A stretch of 64,000 bases of DNA from Gordius sp. MW1 (GCA_964036665.1 OZ038526.1:14322001-14386000), one strand, 5' to 3'. Shown: positions 1 through 13,140, counted from the first letter of the stretch. Notes: generated by a model not told the origin, from the sequence alone. Translations and numbers: made by a program.

Positions 1-703
1 ATTTACTGACTTTTAAACATTTTTTCAGATTCCTTTCGAAAGAATATGAAAAATAATATTTTTTTCGACCTCAAAGTTTTTTCAATTTATTCGTTCAACC
101 ATATCGCCCCCATGAAAGGTTTCGATATAAGAGGTGAATTTTGTAAAAAAAAAATTTTTGATCAGTCATCAAAAATTATTAACTTTAAATCACGATCGCA
201 TAGAGCTTGTTTCACAAAAACTAGAGACACGCTTAGAAAGCGATATTGAAACAATCTAAACGCAACACGAAAATCTTAATTTCTCTCAATCTAAAACTTC
301 GCCTCGTGCAAAATTTCTTATCGAGATTCTAACAAGGACATAATGCTAAGAATATTTATTGACTTTTAAAGATTTTTTTAGATTCCTTTCGAAAGAATTT
401 GAAAAATAATATTTTTTTCGACCTCAAAATTTTTTCAATTTATTCGTTCAACCATATCGCCCCCATGAGAGGTTTCGATATAAGAGGTGAATTTTGTAAA
501 AAAAAAAAATTTGATCAGTCATCAAAAATTATTTACTTTAAATCACGATCGCATAGAGCTTGTTTCACAAAAACTAGAGACACGCATAGAAAGCGATATT
601 GAAACAATCTAAACGCAACTCTAAAATTTTATCTCTCAATCTAAAACTTCCCCTTGTGTAAAAATTCTTATCGAGATTCTAACAAGGACATAATGCTAAG
701 AAT

Positions 704-1179
704 ATTTACTGACTTTTAAAGATTTTTTCAGATTCCTTTCGAAAGAATATGAAAAATAATATTTTTTTCGACCTCAAAATTTTTTCAATTTATTCGTTCA
801 ACCATATCGCCCCCATGAAAGTTTTCGATATCAGAGGTGAATTCCGTAAAAAAAAAATTTTGATCAGTCATCAAAAATTATTAACTTTAAATCACGATCG
901 CATAGAGCTTGTTTCACAAAAACAATAGATCGCCCCCATGAAAGGTTTCGATATAAGAAGTAAATTTTGTAAAAAAAAAAATTTTGATCAGTCATCAAAA
1001 ATTATTAACTTTAAATCACGATCGCATAGAGCTTGTTTCACAAAAATTAGAGACACGCTTAGAAAGCGATATTGAAACAATCTATACGCAACTCTAAAAT
1101 TTTAATTTCTCTCAATCTAAAACTTCCCCTCGTGCAAAAATTCTTATCGAGATTCTAACAAGGACATATTGCTAAGAAT
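704..1179 (+). repeat. Long monomer variant (~476 bp)
   Basis: After TTGTTTCACAAAAAC the unit jumps back through AATAGATCGCCCCCATG and repeats the stretch from the CCCCCATG block to the TTTCACAAAA block before continuing. That makes it about 120 bp longer than standard. The novel joint ACAATAGATCGCCC recurs near 923, 6793, 7248, 10979, 16000, 33920, 37121, 38071, 39021, 41826, 44967, 48843, 49791, 50741, 53550, 58321, 59971, 61156 and 63966. The partial duplication therefore arose once and spread with the array. Some copies (near 6901, 11086, 16106, 41931, 45071, 53657) also carry a downstream deletion, AGAGCAGAGACACG. Confidence 0.9.
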
Positions 1180-1532
1180 ATTTACTGACTTTTAAAGATT
1201 TTTTCAGATTCCTTTCGAAAGAATATGAAAAATAATATTTTTTTCGACCTCAAAATTTTTTCAATTTATTCGTTCAACCATATCGCCCCCATGAAAGGTT
1301 TCGATATAAGAGGTGAATTTTGTAAAAAAAAAAATTTTGATCAGTCATCAAAAATTATTAACTTTAAATCACGATCGCATAGAGCTTGTTTCACAAAAAT
1401 TAGAGACACGCTTAGAAAGCGTTATTGAAACAATCTAAACGCAACTCGAAAATCGTAATTTCCCTCAATCTAAAACTTCCCCTCGTGCAAAAATTCTTAT
1501 CGAGATTCTAACAAGGACATAATGCTAAGAAT
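1180..1532 (+). repeat. Representative satellite monomer (353 bp)
   Basis: One standard unit taken from ATTTACTGAC to the base before the next ATTTACTGAC. By hand count it has about 62 C and 43 G (30% GC) and 14 CpG dinucleotides. It contains the palindrome CTTTCGAAAG, two A-run/T-run tracts (A4T6 after GACCTC, and A11T4 before GATCAG), a dyad around GATCAGTCATC, the palindrome CGATCG, and a small inverted repeat CGCTT/AAGCG in which one arm varies between copies. The start is arbitrary because the array is circularly permutable. Confidence 0.95.
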
Positions 1533-4099
1533 ATTTACTGACTTTTAAAGATTTTTTCAGATTCCTTTCGAAAGAATATGAAAAATAATATTTTTTTCGA
1601 CCTCAAAATTTTTTCAATTTATTCGTTCAACCATATCGCCTCCATGAAAGTTTTCGATATCAGAGGTGAATTCCGTAAAAAAAAAATTTTTGATCAGTCA
1701 TCAAAAATTATTAACTTTAAATCACGATCGCATAGAGCTTGTTTCACAAAAATTAGAGACACGCTTAGAAAGCGATATTGAAACATTCTAAACGCAACTC
1801 GAAAATCGTAATTTCCCTCAATGTAAAACTTCCCCTCGTGCAAAAATTCTTATCGAGATTCTAACAAGGACATAATGCTAAGAATATTTACTGACTTTTA
1901 AAGATTTTTTCAGATTCCTTTCGAAAGAATATGAAAAATAATATTTTTTTCGACCTCAAAATTTTTTCAATTTATTCGTTCAACCATATCGCCCCCATGA
2001 AAGTTTTCGATATCAGAGGTGAATTCCGTAAAAAAATTTTTTTTGATCAGTCATTAAAAATTATTAACTTTAAATCACGATAGCATAGAGCTTGTTTCAC
2101 AAAAATTAGAGACACGCTTAAAAAGCGATATTGAAACAATCTAAACGCAACTCGAAAATCGTAATTTCCCTCAATCTAAAACTTCCCCTCGTGCAAAAAT
2201 TCTTATCGAGATTCTAACAAGGACTTAATGCTAAGAATATTTACTGACTTTTAAAGATTTTTTCAGATTCCTTTCGAAAGAATATGAAAAATAATATTTT
2301 TTCGACCTCAAAATTTTTTCAATTTATTCGTTCCACCATATCGCCCCCATGAAAGGTTTCGATATAAGAGGTGAATTTTGTAAAAAAAAAAAATTTGATC
2401 TTTCATCAAAAATTATTAACTTTAAATCACGATCGCATAGAGCTTGTTTCACAAAAATTAGAGACACGCTTAGAAAGCGATATTGAAACAATCTAAACGC
2501 AACTCGAAAATCGTAATTTCCCTCAATCTAAAACTTCCCCTCGTGCAAAAATTCTTATCGAGATTATAACAAGGACATAATGCTAAGAATATTTACTGAC
2601 TTTTAAAGATTTTTTCAGATTCCTTTCGAAAGAATATGAAAAATAATATTTTTTTCGACCTCAAAATTTTTTCAATTTATTCGTTCAACCATAGTTTGGA
2701 TATAAGAGGTGAATTTTGTAAAAAAAAAATTTTGATCAGTCATCAAAAATTATTAACTTTAAATCACGATCGCATAGAGCTTGTTTCACAAAACTAGAGA
2801 CACGCTTAGAAAGCGATATTGAAACTATCTAAACGCAACACGAAAATCGTAATTTCCCTCAATCTAAAACTTCCCCTCGTGTAAAAATTCTTATCGAGAT
2901 TCTAACAAGGACATATTTACTGACTTTTAAAGATTTTTTCAGATTCCTTTCGAAAGAATATAAAAAATAATATTTTTTTCGACCTCAAATTTTTTTCAAT
3001 TTATTCGTTCAACCATATCGCCCCCATGAAAGTTTTCGATATCAGAGGTGAATTCCGTAAAAAAAAATTTTTTTGATCAGTCATCACTAATTATTAACTT
3101 TAAATCACGATCGCATAGAGCTTGTTTCACAAAAACTCGAGACACGCTTAGAAAGCGATATTGAAACAATCTAAACGCAACACGAAAATCTTAATTTCTC
3201 TCAATCTAAAACTTCGCCTCGTGCAAAAATTCTTATCGAGATTCTAACAAGGACATATTTACTGACTTTTAAAGATTTTTTCAGATTCCTTTCGAAAGAA
3301 TATGAAAAATAATATTTTTTTCGACCTCAAAATTTTTTCAATTCATTCGTTCAACCATATCGCCCCCATGAAAGTTTTCGATATCAGAGGTGAATTCCGT
3401 AAAAAAATTTTTTTTGATCAGTCATCAAAAATTATTAACTTTAAATCACGATCGCATAGAGCTTGTTTAACAAAAACTAGAGACACGCTTAGAAAGCGAT
3501 ATTGAAACAATCTAAACGCAACACGAAAATCTTAATTTCTCTCAATCTAAAACTTCGCCTCGTGCAAAAATTCTTATCGAGATTCTAACAAGGACATAAT
3601 GCTAAGAATATTTACTGACTTTTAAAGATTTTTTTAGATTCCTTTCGAAAGAATATGAAAAATAATATTTTTTTCGACCTCAAAACTTTTTCAATTCATT
3701 CGTTCAACCATATCGCCCCCATGAAAGTTTTCGATGTAAGAGGTGAATTTTGTAAAAAAAAAATTTGATCTGTCGTCAAAAATTATTAACTTTAAATCAC
3801 GATCGCATAGAGCTTGTTTCACAAAAACTAGAGACACGCTTATAAAGCGATATTGAAACTATCTAAACGCAACACGAAAATCGTAATTTCCCTCAATCTA
3901 AAACTTCCCCTCGTGTAAAAATTCTTATCGAGATTCTAACAAGGACATATTTACTGACTTTTAAAGATTTTTTAAGATTCCTTTCGAAAGAATATGAAAA
4001 ATAATATTTTTTTCGACCTCAAAGTTTTTTCAATTTATTCGTTCAACCATATCGCCCCCATGAAAGTTTTCGATATCAGAGGTGAATTCCGTAAAAAAA

Positions 4100-4125
4100 A
4101 ATTTTTTGATCAGTCATCAAAAATT
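4100..4125. repeat. Dyad symmetry in the monomer (example copy)
   Basis: The left arm AATTTTTTGAT and right arm ATCAAAAATT flank the spacer CAGTC and can form a 10-bp stem with one extra T. The arrangement recurs in most monomers. The right arm is nearly invariant, while the T-run of the left arm changes length with the neighbouring A-run. A few copies break it, for example ATCAATGATT near 20,617 and 26,440 and TCACTAATT near 3,085. A role as a protein-binding or extruding hairpin is possible but not shown. Confidence 0.75.
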
Positions 4126-7100
4126 ATTAACTTTAAATCACGATCGCATAGAGCTTGTTTCACAAAAACTAGAGACACGCTTAGAAAGCGATATTGAAAC
4201 AATCTAAACGCAACACGAAAATCTTAATTTCTCTCAATCTAAAACTTCGCCTCGTGCAAAAATTCTTATCGAGATTCTAACAAGGACATAATGCTAAGAA
4301 TATTTACTGACTTTCAAAGATTTTTTAAGATTCCTTTCGAAAGAATATGAAAAATAATATTTTTTTCGACCTCAATTTTTTTTCAATTCATTCGTTCAAC
4401 CATATCGCCCCCATGAAAGTTTTCGATATCAGAGGTGAATTCCGTAAAAAAAAATTTTTTGATCAGTCATCAAAAATTATTAACTTTAAATCACGGAGAC
4501 ACGCTTAGAAAGCGATATTGAAACAATCTAAACGCAACACGAAAATCTTAATTTTTCTCAATCTAAAACTTCGCCTCGTGCAAAAATTCTTATCGAGATT
4601 CTAACAAGGACATAATGCTAAGAATATTTACTGACTTTTAAAGATTTTTTTAGATTCCTTTCGAAAGAATTTGAAAAATAATATTTTTTTCCACCTCAAA
4701 ATTTTTTCAATTTATTCGTTCAACCATATCGCCCCCATAAAAGGTTTCGATATAAGAGGTGAATTTTGTATAAAAAAAAAAATTTGATCAGTCATCAAAA
4801 ATTATTAACTTTAAATCACGATCGCATAGAGCTTGTTTCACAAAAACTAGAGACACGCTTAGAAAGCGATATTGAAACAATCTAAACGCAACTCTAAAAT
4901 TTTATCTCTCAATCTAAAACTTCCCCTTGTGTGACATAATGCTAAGAATATTTACTGACTTTTAAAGATTTTTTCAGATTCCTTTCGAAAGAATATGAAA
5001 AATAATATTTTTTTCGACCTCAAAATTTTTTCAATTCATTCGTTCAACCATATCGCCCCCATGAAAGGTTTCGATATAAGAGGTTAATTTTGTAAAAAAA
5101 AAAAATTTGATCAGTCATCAAAAATTATTAACTTTAAATCACGATAGAATAGAGCTTGTTTCACAAAAACTAGACACACGCTTAGAAAGCGATATTGAAA
5201 CTATCTAAACGCAACAAGAAAATCGTAATTTCCCTCAATCTAAAACTTCACCTCGTGTAAAAATTCTTATCGAGATTCTAACAAGGACATAATGCTAAGA
5301 ATATTTACTGACTTTAAAAGATTTTTTCAGATTCCTTTCTAAAGAATATGAAAAATAATATTTTTTTCGACGTCAAAATTTTTTCAATTTATTCGTTCAA
5401 CCATATCGCCCCCATCCATGAAAGGTTTCGATATAAGAGGTCAATTTTGTAAAAAAAAAATTTTTGATCAGTCATCAAAAATTATTAACTTTAAATCACG
5501 ATAGCACATAGAGCTTGTTTCACAAAAACTAGAGACACGCTTAGAAAGCGATATTGAAACTATCTAAACGCAACAAGAAAATCGTAATTTCCCTCAATCT
5601 AAAACTTCACCTCGTGTAAAAATTCTTATCGAGATTCTAACAAGGACATAATGCTAAGAATATTTACTGACTTTAAAAGATTTTTTCAGATTCCTTTCTA
5701 AAGAATATGAAAAATAATATTTTTTTCGACCTCAAAATTTTTTCAATTTATTCGTTCCACCATATCGCCCCCATGAAAGGTTTCGATATAAGAGGTGAAT
5801 TTTGTAAAAAAAAAAAATTTGATCAGTCATCAAAAATTATAACTTTAAATCACGATCGCATAGAGCTTGTTTCACAAAAATTAGAGACACGCTTAGAAAG
5901 CGATATTGAAACAATCTAAACGCAACTCAAAAATCGTAATTTCCCTCAATCTAAAACATCCCCTCGTGCAAAAATTCTTATCGAGATTCTAACAAGGACA
6001 TAATGCTAAGAATATTTACTGACTTTTAAAGATTTTTTCAGATTCCTTTCGAAAGAATATGAAAAATAATATTTTTTTCGACGTCAAAATTTTTTCAATT
6101 TATTCGTTCAACCATATCGCCCCCATGAAAGGTTTCGATATAAGAGGTTAATTTTGTAAAAAAAAAATTTTTGATCAGTCATCAAAAATTATTAACTTTA
6201 AATCACGATAGCATAGAGCTTGTTTCACAAAAACTAAAGATTTTTTCAGATTCCTTTCGAAAGAATATGAAAAATAATATTTTTTTCGACCTCAAAATTT
6301 TTTCAATTTATTCGTTCAACCATATCGCCCCCATGAAAGTTTTCGATATCAGAGGTGAGTTGCGTAAAAAAATTTTTTTTTGATCAGTCATTAAAAATTA
6401 TGAACTTTAAATCACGATAGCATAGAGCTTGTTTCACAAAAACTAGAGACACGCTTAGAAAGCGATATTGAAACTATCTAAACGCAACAAGAAAATCGTA
6501 ATTTCCCTCACTCTAAAACTTCACCTCGTGTAAAAATTCTTATCGAGATTCTAACAAGGACATAATGCTAAGAATATTTACTGACTTTTAAAGATTTTTT
6601 CAGATTCCTTTCGAAAGAATATGAAAAATAATATTTTTTTCGACCTCAAAATTTTTTCAATTTATTCGTTCAACCATATCGCCCCCATGAAAGTTTTCGA
6701 TATCAGAGGTGAATTCCGTAAAAAAAAAATTTTGATCAGTCATCAAAAATTATTAACTTTAATCACGATCGCATAGAGCTTGTTTCACAAAAACAATAGA
6801 TCGCCCCCATGAAAGGTTTCGATATAAGAGGTGAATTTTGTTAAAAAAAAAATTTTGATCAGTCATCAAAAATTATTAACTTTAAATCACGATCGCATAG
6901 AGCAGAGACACGCTTAGAAAGCGATATTGAAACAATCTAAACGCAACTCTAAAATTTTAATTTCTCTCAATCTAAAACTTCCCCTCGTGCAAAAATTCTT
7001 ATCGAGATTCTAACAAGGACATAATGCTAAGAATATTTACTACCTTTTAAAGATTTTTTCAGATTCCTTTCGAAAGAATATGAAAAATAATTTTTTTTCC

Positions 7101-9049
7101 TTAAAATTTTTTCAATTTATTCGTTCAACCATATCGCCCCCATGAAAGTTTTCGATATCAGAGGTCAATTCCGTAAAAAAAAAATTTTGATCAGTCATCA
7201 AAAATTATTAACTTTAATCACGATCGCATAGAGCTTGTTTCACAAAAACAATAGATCGCCCCCATGAAAGGTTTCGATATAAGAGGTGAATTTTGTTAAA
7301 AAAAAAATTTTGATCAGTCATCAAAAATTATTAACTTTAAATCACGATCGCATAGAGCAGACACACGCTTAGAAAGCGATATTGAAACAATCTAAACGCA
7401 ACTCTAAAATTTTAATTTCTCTCAATCTAAAACTTCCCCTCGTGCAAAAATTCTTATCGAGATTCTAACAAGGACATAATGCTAAGAATATTTACTGACT
7501 TTTAAAGATTTTTTCAGATTCCTTTCGAAAGAATATGAAAAATAATATTTTTTTCGACCTCAAAATTTTTTCAATTTATTCGTTCAACCATATCGCCCCC
7601 ATGAAGGTTTCGATATAAGAGGTGAATTTTGTAAAAAAAAAAATTTTGATCAGTCATCAAAAATTATTAACTTTAAATCACGATCGCATAGAGCTTGTTT
7701 CACAAAAATTAGAGACACGCTTAGAAAGCGATATTGAAACAATCTAAACGCAACTCGAATCGTAATTTCCCTCAATGTAAAACTTACCCTCGTGAAAAAA
7801 TTCTTATCGAGATTCTAACAAGGACATAATGCTAAGAATATTTACTGACTTTTAAAGATTTTTTCAAATTCCTTTCAAAAGAATATGAAAAATAATATTT
7901 TTTTCGACCTCAAAATTTTTTCAATTTATTCGCTCAACCATATCGCCCCCATGAAAGTTTTCGATATCAGAGGTGAATTCCGTAAAAAAAATTTTTTTGA
8001 TCAGTCATCAAAAATTATTAACTTTAAATCACGATAGCATAGAGCTTGTTTCACAAAAATTAGAGACACGCTTAGAAAGCGATATTGAAACAATCTAAAC
8101 GCAACTCTAAAATTTTAATTTCTCTCAATCTAAAACTTCCCCTCGTGCAAAAATTCTTATCGAGATTCTAACAAGGACATAATGCTAAGAATATTTACTG
8201 ACTTTTAAAGATTTTTTCAGATTCCTTTCGAAAGAATATGAAAAATAATTTTTTTTCCTCAAAATTTTTTCAATTTATTCGTTCAACCATATCGCCCCCA
8301 TGAAATTTTTCGATATCAGAGGTGAATTCCGTAAAAAAAAATTTTTTGATCAGTCATCAAAAATTATTAACTTTAAATCACGATCGCATAGAGCTTGTTT
8401 CACAAAAACTAGAGACACGCTTAGAAAGCGATATTGAAACAATCTAAACGCAACACGAAAATCTTTATTTCTCTCAATCTAAAACTTCGCCTCGTGATAA
8501 AATTCTTATCGAGATTCTAACAAAGACATAATGCTAAGAATATTTACTGACTTTTAAAGATTTTTTCAGATTTCTTTCGAAAGAATATGAAAAATAATAT
8601 TTTTTTCGACCTCAAAATTTTTTCAATTTATTCGTTCAACCATATCGCTCCCATCATAATGCTAAGAATATTTACTCACTTTAAAAGATTTTTTCATTCC
8701 CCTTTCTAAAGAATATGAAAAATAATATTTTTACGACCTCAAAATTTTTTCAATTTTTTCGCTTATCGGACCCATGAAAGTTTTCGATATCAGAGGTGAA
8801 TTCCGTAAAAAAAATTTTTTTGATCAGTCATCAAAAATTATTAACTTTAAATCACGATCGCACAGAGCTTGTTTCACAAAAACTAGAGACACGCTTAGAA
8901 AGCGATATTGAAACAATCTAAACGCTACTTGAAAATCGTAATTTCCCTCAATCTAAAACTTCCCCTCGTGCAAAAATTTTTATCGAGATTCTAACAAGGA
9001 CATAATGCTAAGAATATTTACTGAATTTTAAAGATTTTTTCAGATTCCT

Positions 9050-10060
9050 TTTGAAAGAATATGAGAAATAATATTTTTTTCGACCTCAAAATTTTTTCAA
9101 TTTATTCGTTCAACCATATCGCCCCCATGAAAGTTTTCGATATCAGAGGTGAATTCCGTAAAAAAAAATTTTTTGATCAGTCATCAAAAATTATTAACTT
9201 TAAATCACGATCGCATAGAGCTTGTTTCACAACGCTTAGAAAGCGATATTGAAACAATCTAAACGCAACATGAAAATCTTAATTTCTCTCAATCTCAAAC
9301 TTCGCCTCGTGATAAAATTCTTATCGAGATTCTAACAAGGACATAATGCTAAGAATATTTGCTGACTTTTAAAGATTTTTTCAGATTCCTTTCGAAAGAA
9401 TATGAAAAATAATATTTTTTTCGACCTCAAAATTTTTTCATTTCATTCGTTCAACCATATCGCCCCCATGAAAGGTTTCGATATAAGAGGAGAATTTTGT
9501 AAAAAAAAAAATTTGATCAGTCATCAAAAATTATTAACTTTAAATCACGATCGCATAGAGCTTGTTTCACAAAAACTAGAGACACGCTTAGAAAGCGATA
9601 TTGAAACAATCTAAACGCAACTCGAAAATCGTAATTTCCCTCAATCTAAAACTTCCCCTCGTGCAAAAATTCTTATCGAGATTCTAACAAGGACATAATG
9701 CTAAGAATATTTACTGACTTTTAAAGAATATTTCAGATTCTTTTCGAAAGAATATGAAAAATAATATTTTTTCGACCTCAAAATTTTTTCAATTCATTCG
9801 TTCAACCATATCGCCCCCATGAAAGTTTTCGATATAAGGGGTGAATTTTGTAAAAAAAAAAATTTGATCAGTCGTCAAAAATTATTAACTTTAAATCACG
9901 ATCGCATAGAGCTTGTTTCACAAAAACTAGAGACACGCTTAGAAAGCGATATTGAAACAATCTAAACGCAACACGAAAATCTTAATTTCTCTCAATCTCA
10001 AACTTCGCCTCGTGATAAAATTCTTATCGAGATTCTAACAAGGACATAATGCTAAGAATA
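9050..10060 (+). repeat. Duplicated satellite segment, copy 1 (offset 2,555 bp)
   Basis: This run of variant monomers includes one starting ATGAGAAATAATA with the short deletion joint TTTCACAACGCTTAG, and the next with AAGGGGTGAATTTTG. It recurs in the same order 2,555 bp downstream. The markers at 9,061 and 9,402 have counterparts at 11,616 and 11,957. The copies differ at scattered positions, so this is an older or converted duplication. Boundaries are approximate. Confidence 0.8.
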
Positions 10061-11599
10061 TTTACTGACTTTTAAAGATTTTTTCAGATTCCTTGCGAAA
10101 GAATATGAAAAATAATATTTTTTTCGACCTCAAAATTTTTTCAATTTATTTGTTCAACCATATCGCCCCCATGAAAGGTTTCGATATAAGAGGTTAATTT
10201 TGTAAAAAAAAAAAATTTGATCAGTCATCAAAAATTATTAACTTTAAATCACGATCGCATAGAGCTTGTTTCACAAAAACTAGAGACACGCTTAGAAAGC
10301 GATATTGAAACAATCTAAACGCAACTCTAAAATTTTATCTCTCAATCTAAAACTTCCCCTTGTGTAAAAATTCTTATCGAGATTCTAACAAGGACATAAT
10401 GCTAAGAATATTTACTGACTTTTAAAGATTTTTTCAGATTCCTTTCGAAAGAATATGAAAAATAATATTTTTTTCGACCTCAAAATTTTTTCAATTCATT
10501 CGTTCAACCATATCGCCCCCATGAAAGGTTTCGATATAAGAGGTGAATTTTGTAAAAAAAAACTTGATCAGTCATCAAAAATTATTAACTTTAAATCACG
10601 ATCGCATAGAGCTTGTTTCACAAAAACTAGAGACACGCTTAGAAAGCGATATTGAAACTATCTAAACGCAACAAGAAAATCGTAATTTCCCTCACTCTAA
10701 AACTTCACCTCGTGTAAAAATTCTTATCGAGATTCTAACAAGGACATAATGCTAAGAATATTTACTGACTTTTAAAGATTTTTTCAGATTCCTTTCGAAA
10801 GAATATGAAAAATAATATTTTTTTCGACCTCAAAATTTTTTCAATTTATTCGTTCAACCATATCGCCCCCATGAAAGTTTTCGATATCAGAGGTGAATTC
10901 CGTAAAAAAAAAATTTTGATCAGTCATCAAAAATTATTAACTTTAATCACGATCGCATAGAGCTTGTTTCACAAAAACAATAGATCGCCCCCATGAAAGG
11001 TTTCGATATAAGAGGTGAATTTTGTTAAGAAAAAAATTTTGATCAGTCATCAAAAATTATTAACTTTAAATCACGATCGCATAGAGCAGAGACACGCTTA
11101 GAAAGCGATATTGAAACAATCTAAACGCAACTCTAAAATTTTAATTTCTCTCAATCTAAAACTTCCCCTCGTGCAAAAATTCTTATCGAGATTCTAACAA
11201 GGACATAATGCTAAGAATATTTACTGACTTTTAAAGATTTTTTCAGATTCCTTTCGAAAGAATATGAAAAATAATATTTTTTTCGACCTCAAAATTTTTT
11301 CAATTTATTCGTTCAACCATATCGCCCCCATGAAGGTTTCGATATAAGAGGTGAATTTTGTAAAAAAAAAAATTTTGATCAGTCATCAAAAATTATTAAC
11401 TTTAAATCACGATCGCATAGAGCTTGTTTCACAAAAATTAGAGACACGCTTAGAAAGCGATATTAAAACTATCTAAACGCAACAAGAAAATCGTAATTTC
11501 CCTCACTCTATAACTTCACCTCGTGTAAAAATTCTTATCGAGATTCTAACAAGGACATAATGCTAAGAATATTTACTGACTTTTAAAGATTTTTTCAGA

Positions 11600-12615
11600 T
11601 TCCTATTGAAAGAATATGAGAAATAATATTTTTTTCGACCTCAAAATTTTTTCAATTTATTCGTTCAACCATATCGCCCTCATGAAAGTTTTCGATATCA
11701 GAGGTGAATTCCGTAAAAAAAAATTTTTTGATCAGTCATCAAAAATTATTAACTTTAAATCACGATCGCATAGAGCTTGTTTCACAACGCTTAGAAAGCG
11801 ATATTGAAACAATCTAAACGCAACATGAAAATCTTAATTTCTCTCAATCTCAAACTTCGCCTCGTGATAAAATTCTTATCGAGATTCTAACAAGGACATA
11901 ATGCTAAGAATATTTACTGACTTTTAAAGATTTTTTCAGATTCCTTTCGAAAGAATATGAAAAATAATATTTTTTTCGACCTCGAAATTTTTTCAATTCA
12001 TTCGTTCAACCATATCGCCCCCATGAAAGGTTTCGATATAAGAGGTGAATTTTGTAAAAAAAAAAATTTGATCAGTCATCAAAAATTATTAACTTTAAAT
12101 CACGATCGCATAGAGCTTGTTTCACAAAAACTAGAGACACGCTTAGAAAGCGATATTGAAACAATCTAAACGCAACTCGAAAATCGTAATTTCCCTCAAT
12201 CTAAAACTTCCCCTCGTGCAAAAATTCTTATCGAGATTCTAACAAGGACATAATGCTAAGAATATTTACTGACTTTTAAAGATTATTTCAGATTCCTTTC
12301 GAAAGAATATGAAAAATAATATTTTTTCGACCTCAAAATATTTTCAATTCATTCGTTCAACCATATCGCCCCCATAAAAGTTTTCGATATAAGGGGTGAA
12401 TTTTGTAAAAAAAAAAAATTTGATCAGTCGTCAAAAATTATTAACTTTAAATCACGATCGCATAGAGCTTGTTTCACAAAAACTAGAGACACGCTTAGAA
12501 AGCGATATTGAAACAATCTAAACGCAACACGAAAATCTTAATTTCTCTCAATCTCAAACTTCGCCTCGTGATAAAATTCTTATCGAGATTCTAACAAGGA
12601 CATAATGCTAAGAAT
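11600..12615 (+). repeat. Duplicated satellite segment, copy 2 (offset 2,555 bp)
   Basis: This is the counterpart of the segment at about 9,050-10,060, with the same ATGAGAAATAATA unit, CACAACGCTTAG deletion joint and following AAGGGGTGAATTTTG unit. It differs in details such as CCTATTGAAAG for CCTTTTGAAAG. Boundaries are approximate. Confidence 0.8.
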
Positions 12616-13026
12616 ATTTACTGACTTTTAAAGATTTTTTCAGATTCCTTTCGAAAGAATATGAAAAATAATATTTTTTTCGACCTCAAAATTTTTTCAA
12701 TTTATTCGTTCAACCATATCGCCCCCATGAAAGTTTTCGATATCAGAGGTGAATTCCGTAAAAAAATTTTTTTTGATCAGTCATTAAAAATTATTAACTT
12801 TAAATCACGATAGCATAGAGCTTGTTTCACAAAAACTAGAGACACGCTTAGAAAGCGATATTGAAACTATCTAAACGCAACAAGAAAATCGTAATTTCCC
12901 TCAATCTAAAACTTCACCTCGTGTAAAAATTCTTATCGAGATTCTAACAAGGACATAATGCTAAGAATATTTACTGACTTTTAAAGATTTTTTCAGATTC
13001 CTTTCGAAAGAATATGAAAAAAACTC

Positions 13027-13039
13027 GGGCCTTCGGCCC
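13027..13039. other. GGGCC-TTC-GGCCC hairpin at left island edge
   Basis: A 5-bp GC-only stem with a 3-base loop begins five bases inside the left junction of the island. Strong short hairpins near one end are typical of Helitron-like elements, and read on the minus strand this would be the 3' end. The bases that follow (GAGTTT then the T-run) do not give the canonical CTRR terminus. Confidence 0.6.
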
Positions 13040-13042
13040 TCG

Positions 13043-13109
13043 TGGGAAGGGGGAGAAGGGAAGGGGAGTAGGGGAAGGGAAGAGGGGAAGGGAAGAGGGG
13101 AAGGGGGAA
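13043..13109 (+). repeat. G-rich polypurine tract with 13-bp repeats
   Basis: An almost pure purine run (one T at 13,069) with many G3-G5 blocks. From 13,071 it becomes a tandem repeat of GGGGAAGGGAAGA, two full copies and a partial third. The plus strand has far more than four G-runs separated by 2-4 bases, so it could form G-quadruplex or triplex DNA. It is the most GC-rich patch in an otherwise AT-rich window. Confidence 0.8.
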
Positions 13110-13140
13110 CTCTTCTATACTCCGTATAAACGTAGCATAT

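Larger units (their letters stand above)
1..13021 (+). repeat. 353-bp satellite array, left block
   Basis: Head-to-tail copies of a monomer of about 352-353 bp. Landmarks recur in fixed order: ATTTACTGAC, the palindrome CTTTCGAAAG, GAATATGAAAAATAATA, CATATCGCCCCCATG, an A-run then T-run before GATCAGTCATC, CACGATCGCATAGAGC, GAGACACGCTTAG and AAGGACATAATGC. Two main versions alternate irregularly: one with GGTTTCGATATAAGAGG then TTTTGTAAAA, the other with GTTTTCGATATCAGAGG then TTCCGTAAAA. The tail also varies, for example CTCTAAAATTTTAATTTC, CTCGAAAATCGTAATTTC and CACGAAAATCTTAATTTC. Deletion variants occur, such as loss of the segment between AATCACG and GAGACACG near 4,494. All copies have the same polarity. 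No gene is visible. The organisation is that of a (peri)centromeric or other heterochromatic satellite, which is an inference. Confidence 0.97.

Noticed and set aside
46-249. Recurring 63-70 codon frames beginning MKNNIFFDLK in most monomers
   Set aside because: They are the satellite monomer itself. The C-terminal half switches frame whenever the A/T tract changes length, many copies have stops or lost starts, and there is no sign of a promoter or codon constraint.
1-13021. CENP-B box in the monomer (TTTCGAAAGAATATGA region)
   Set aside because: It has TTCG but lacks the required CGGG half, so it does not match the consensus.
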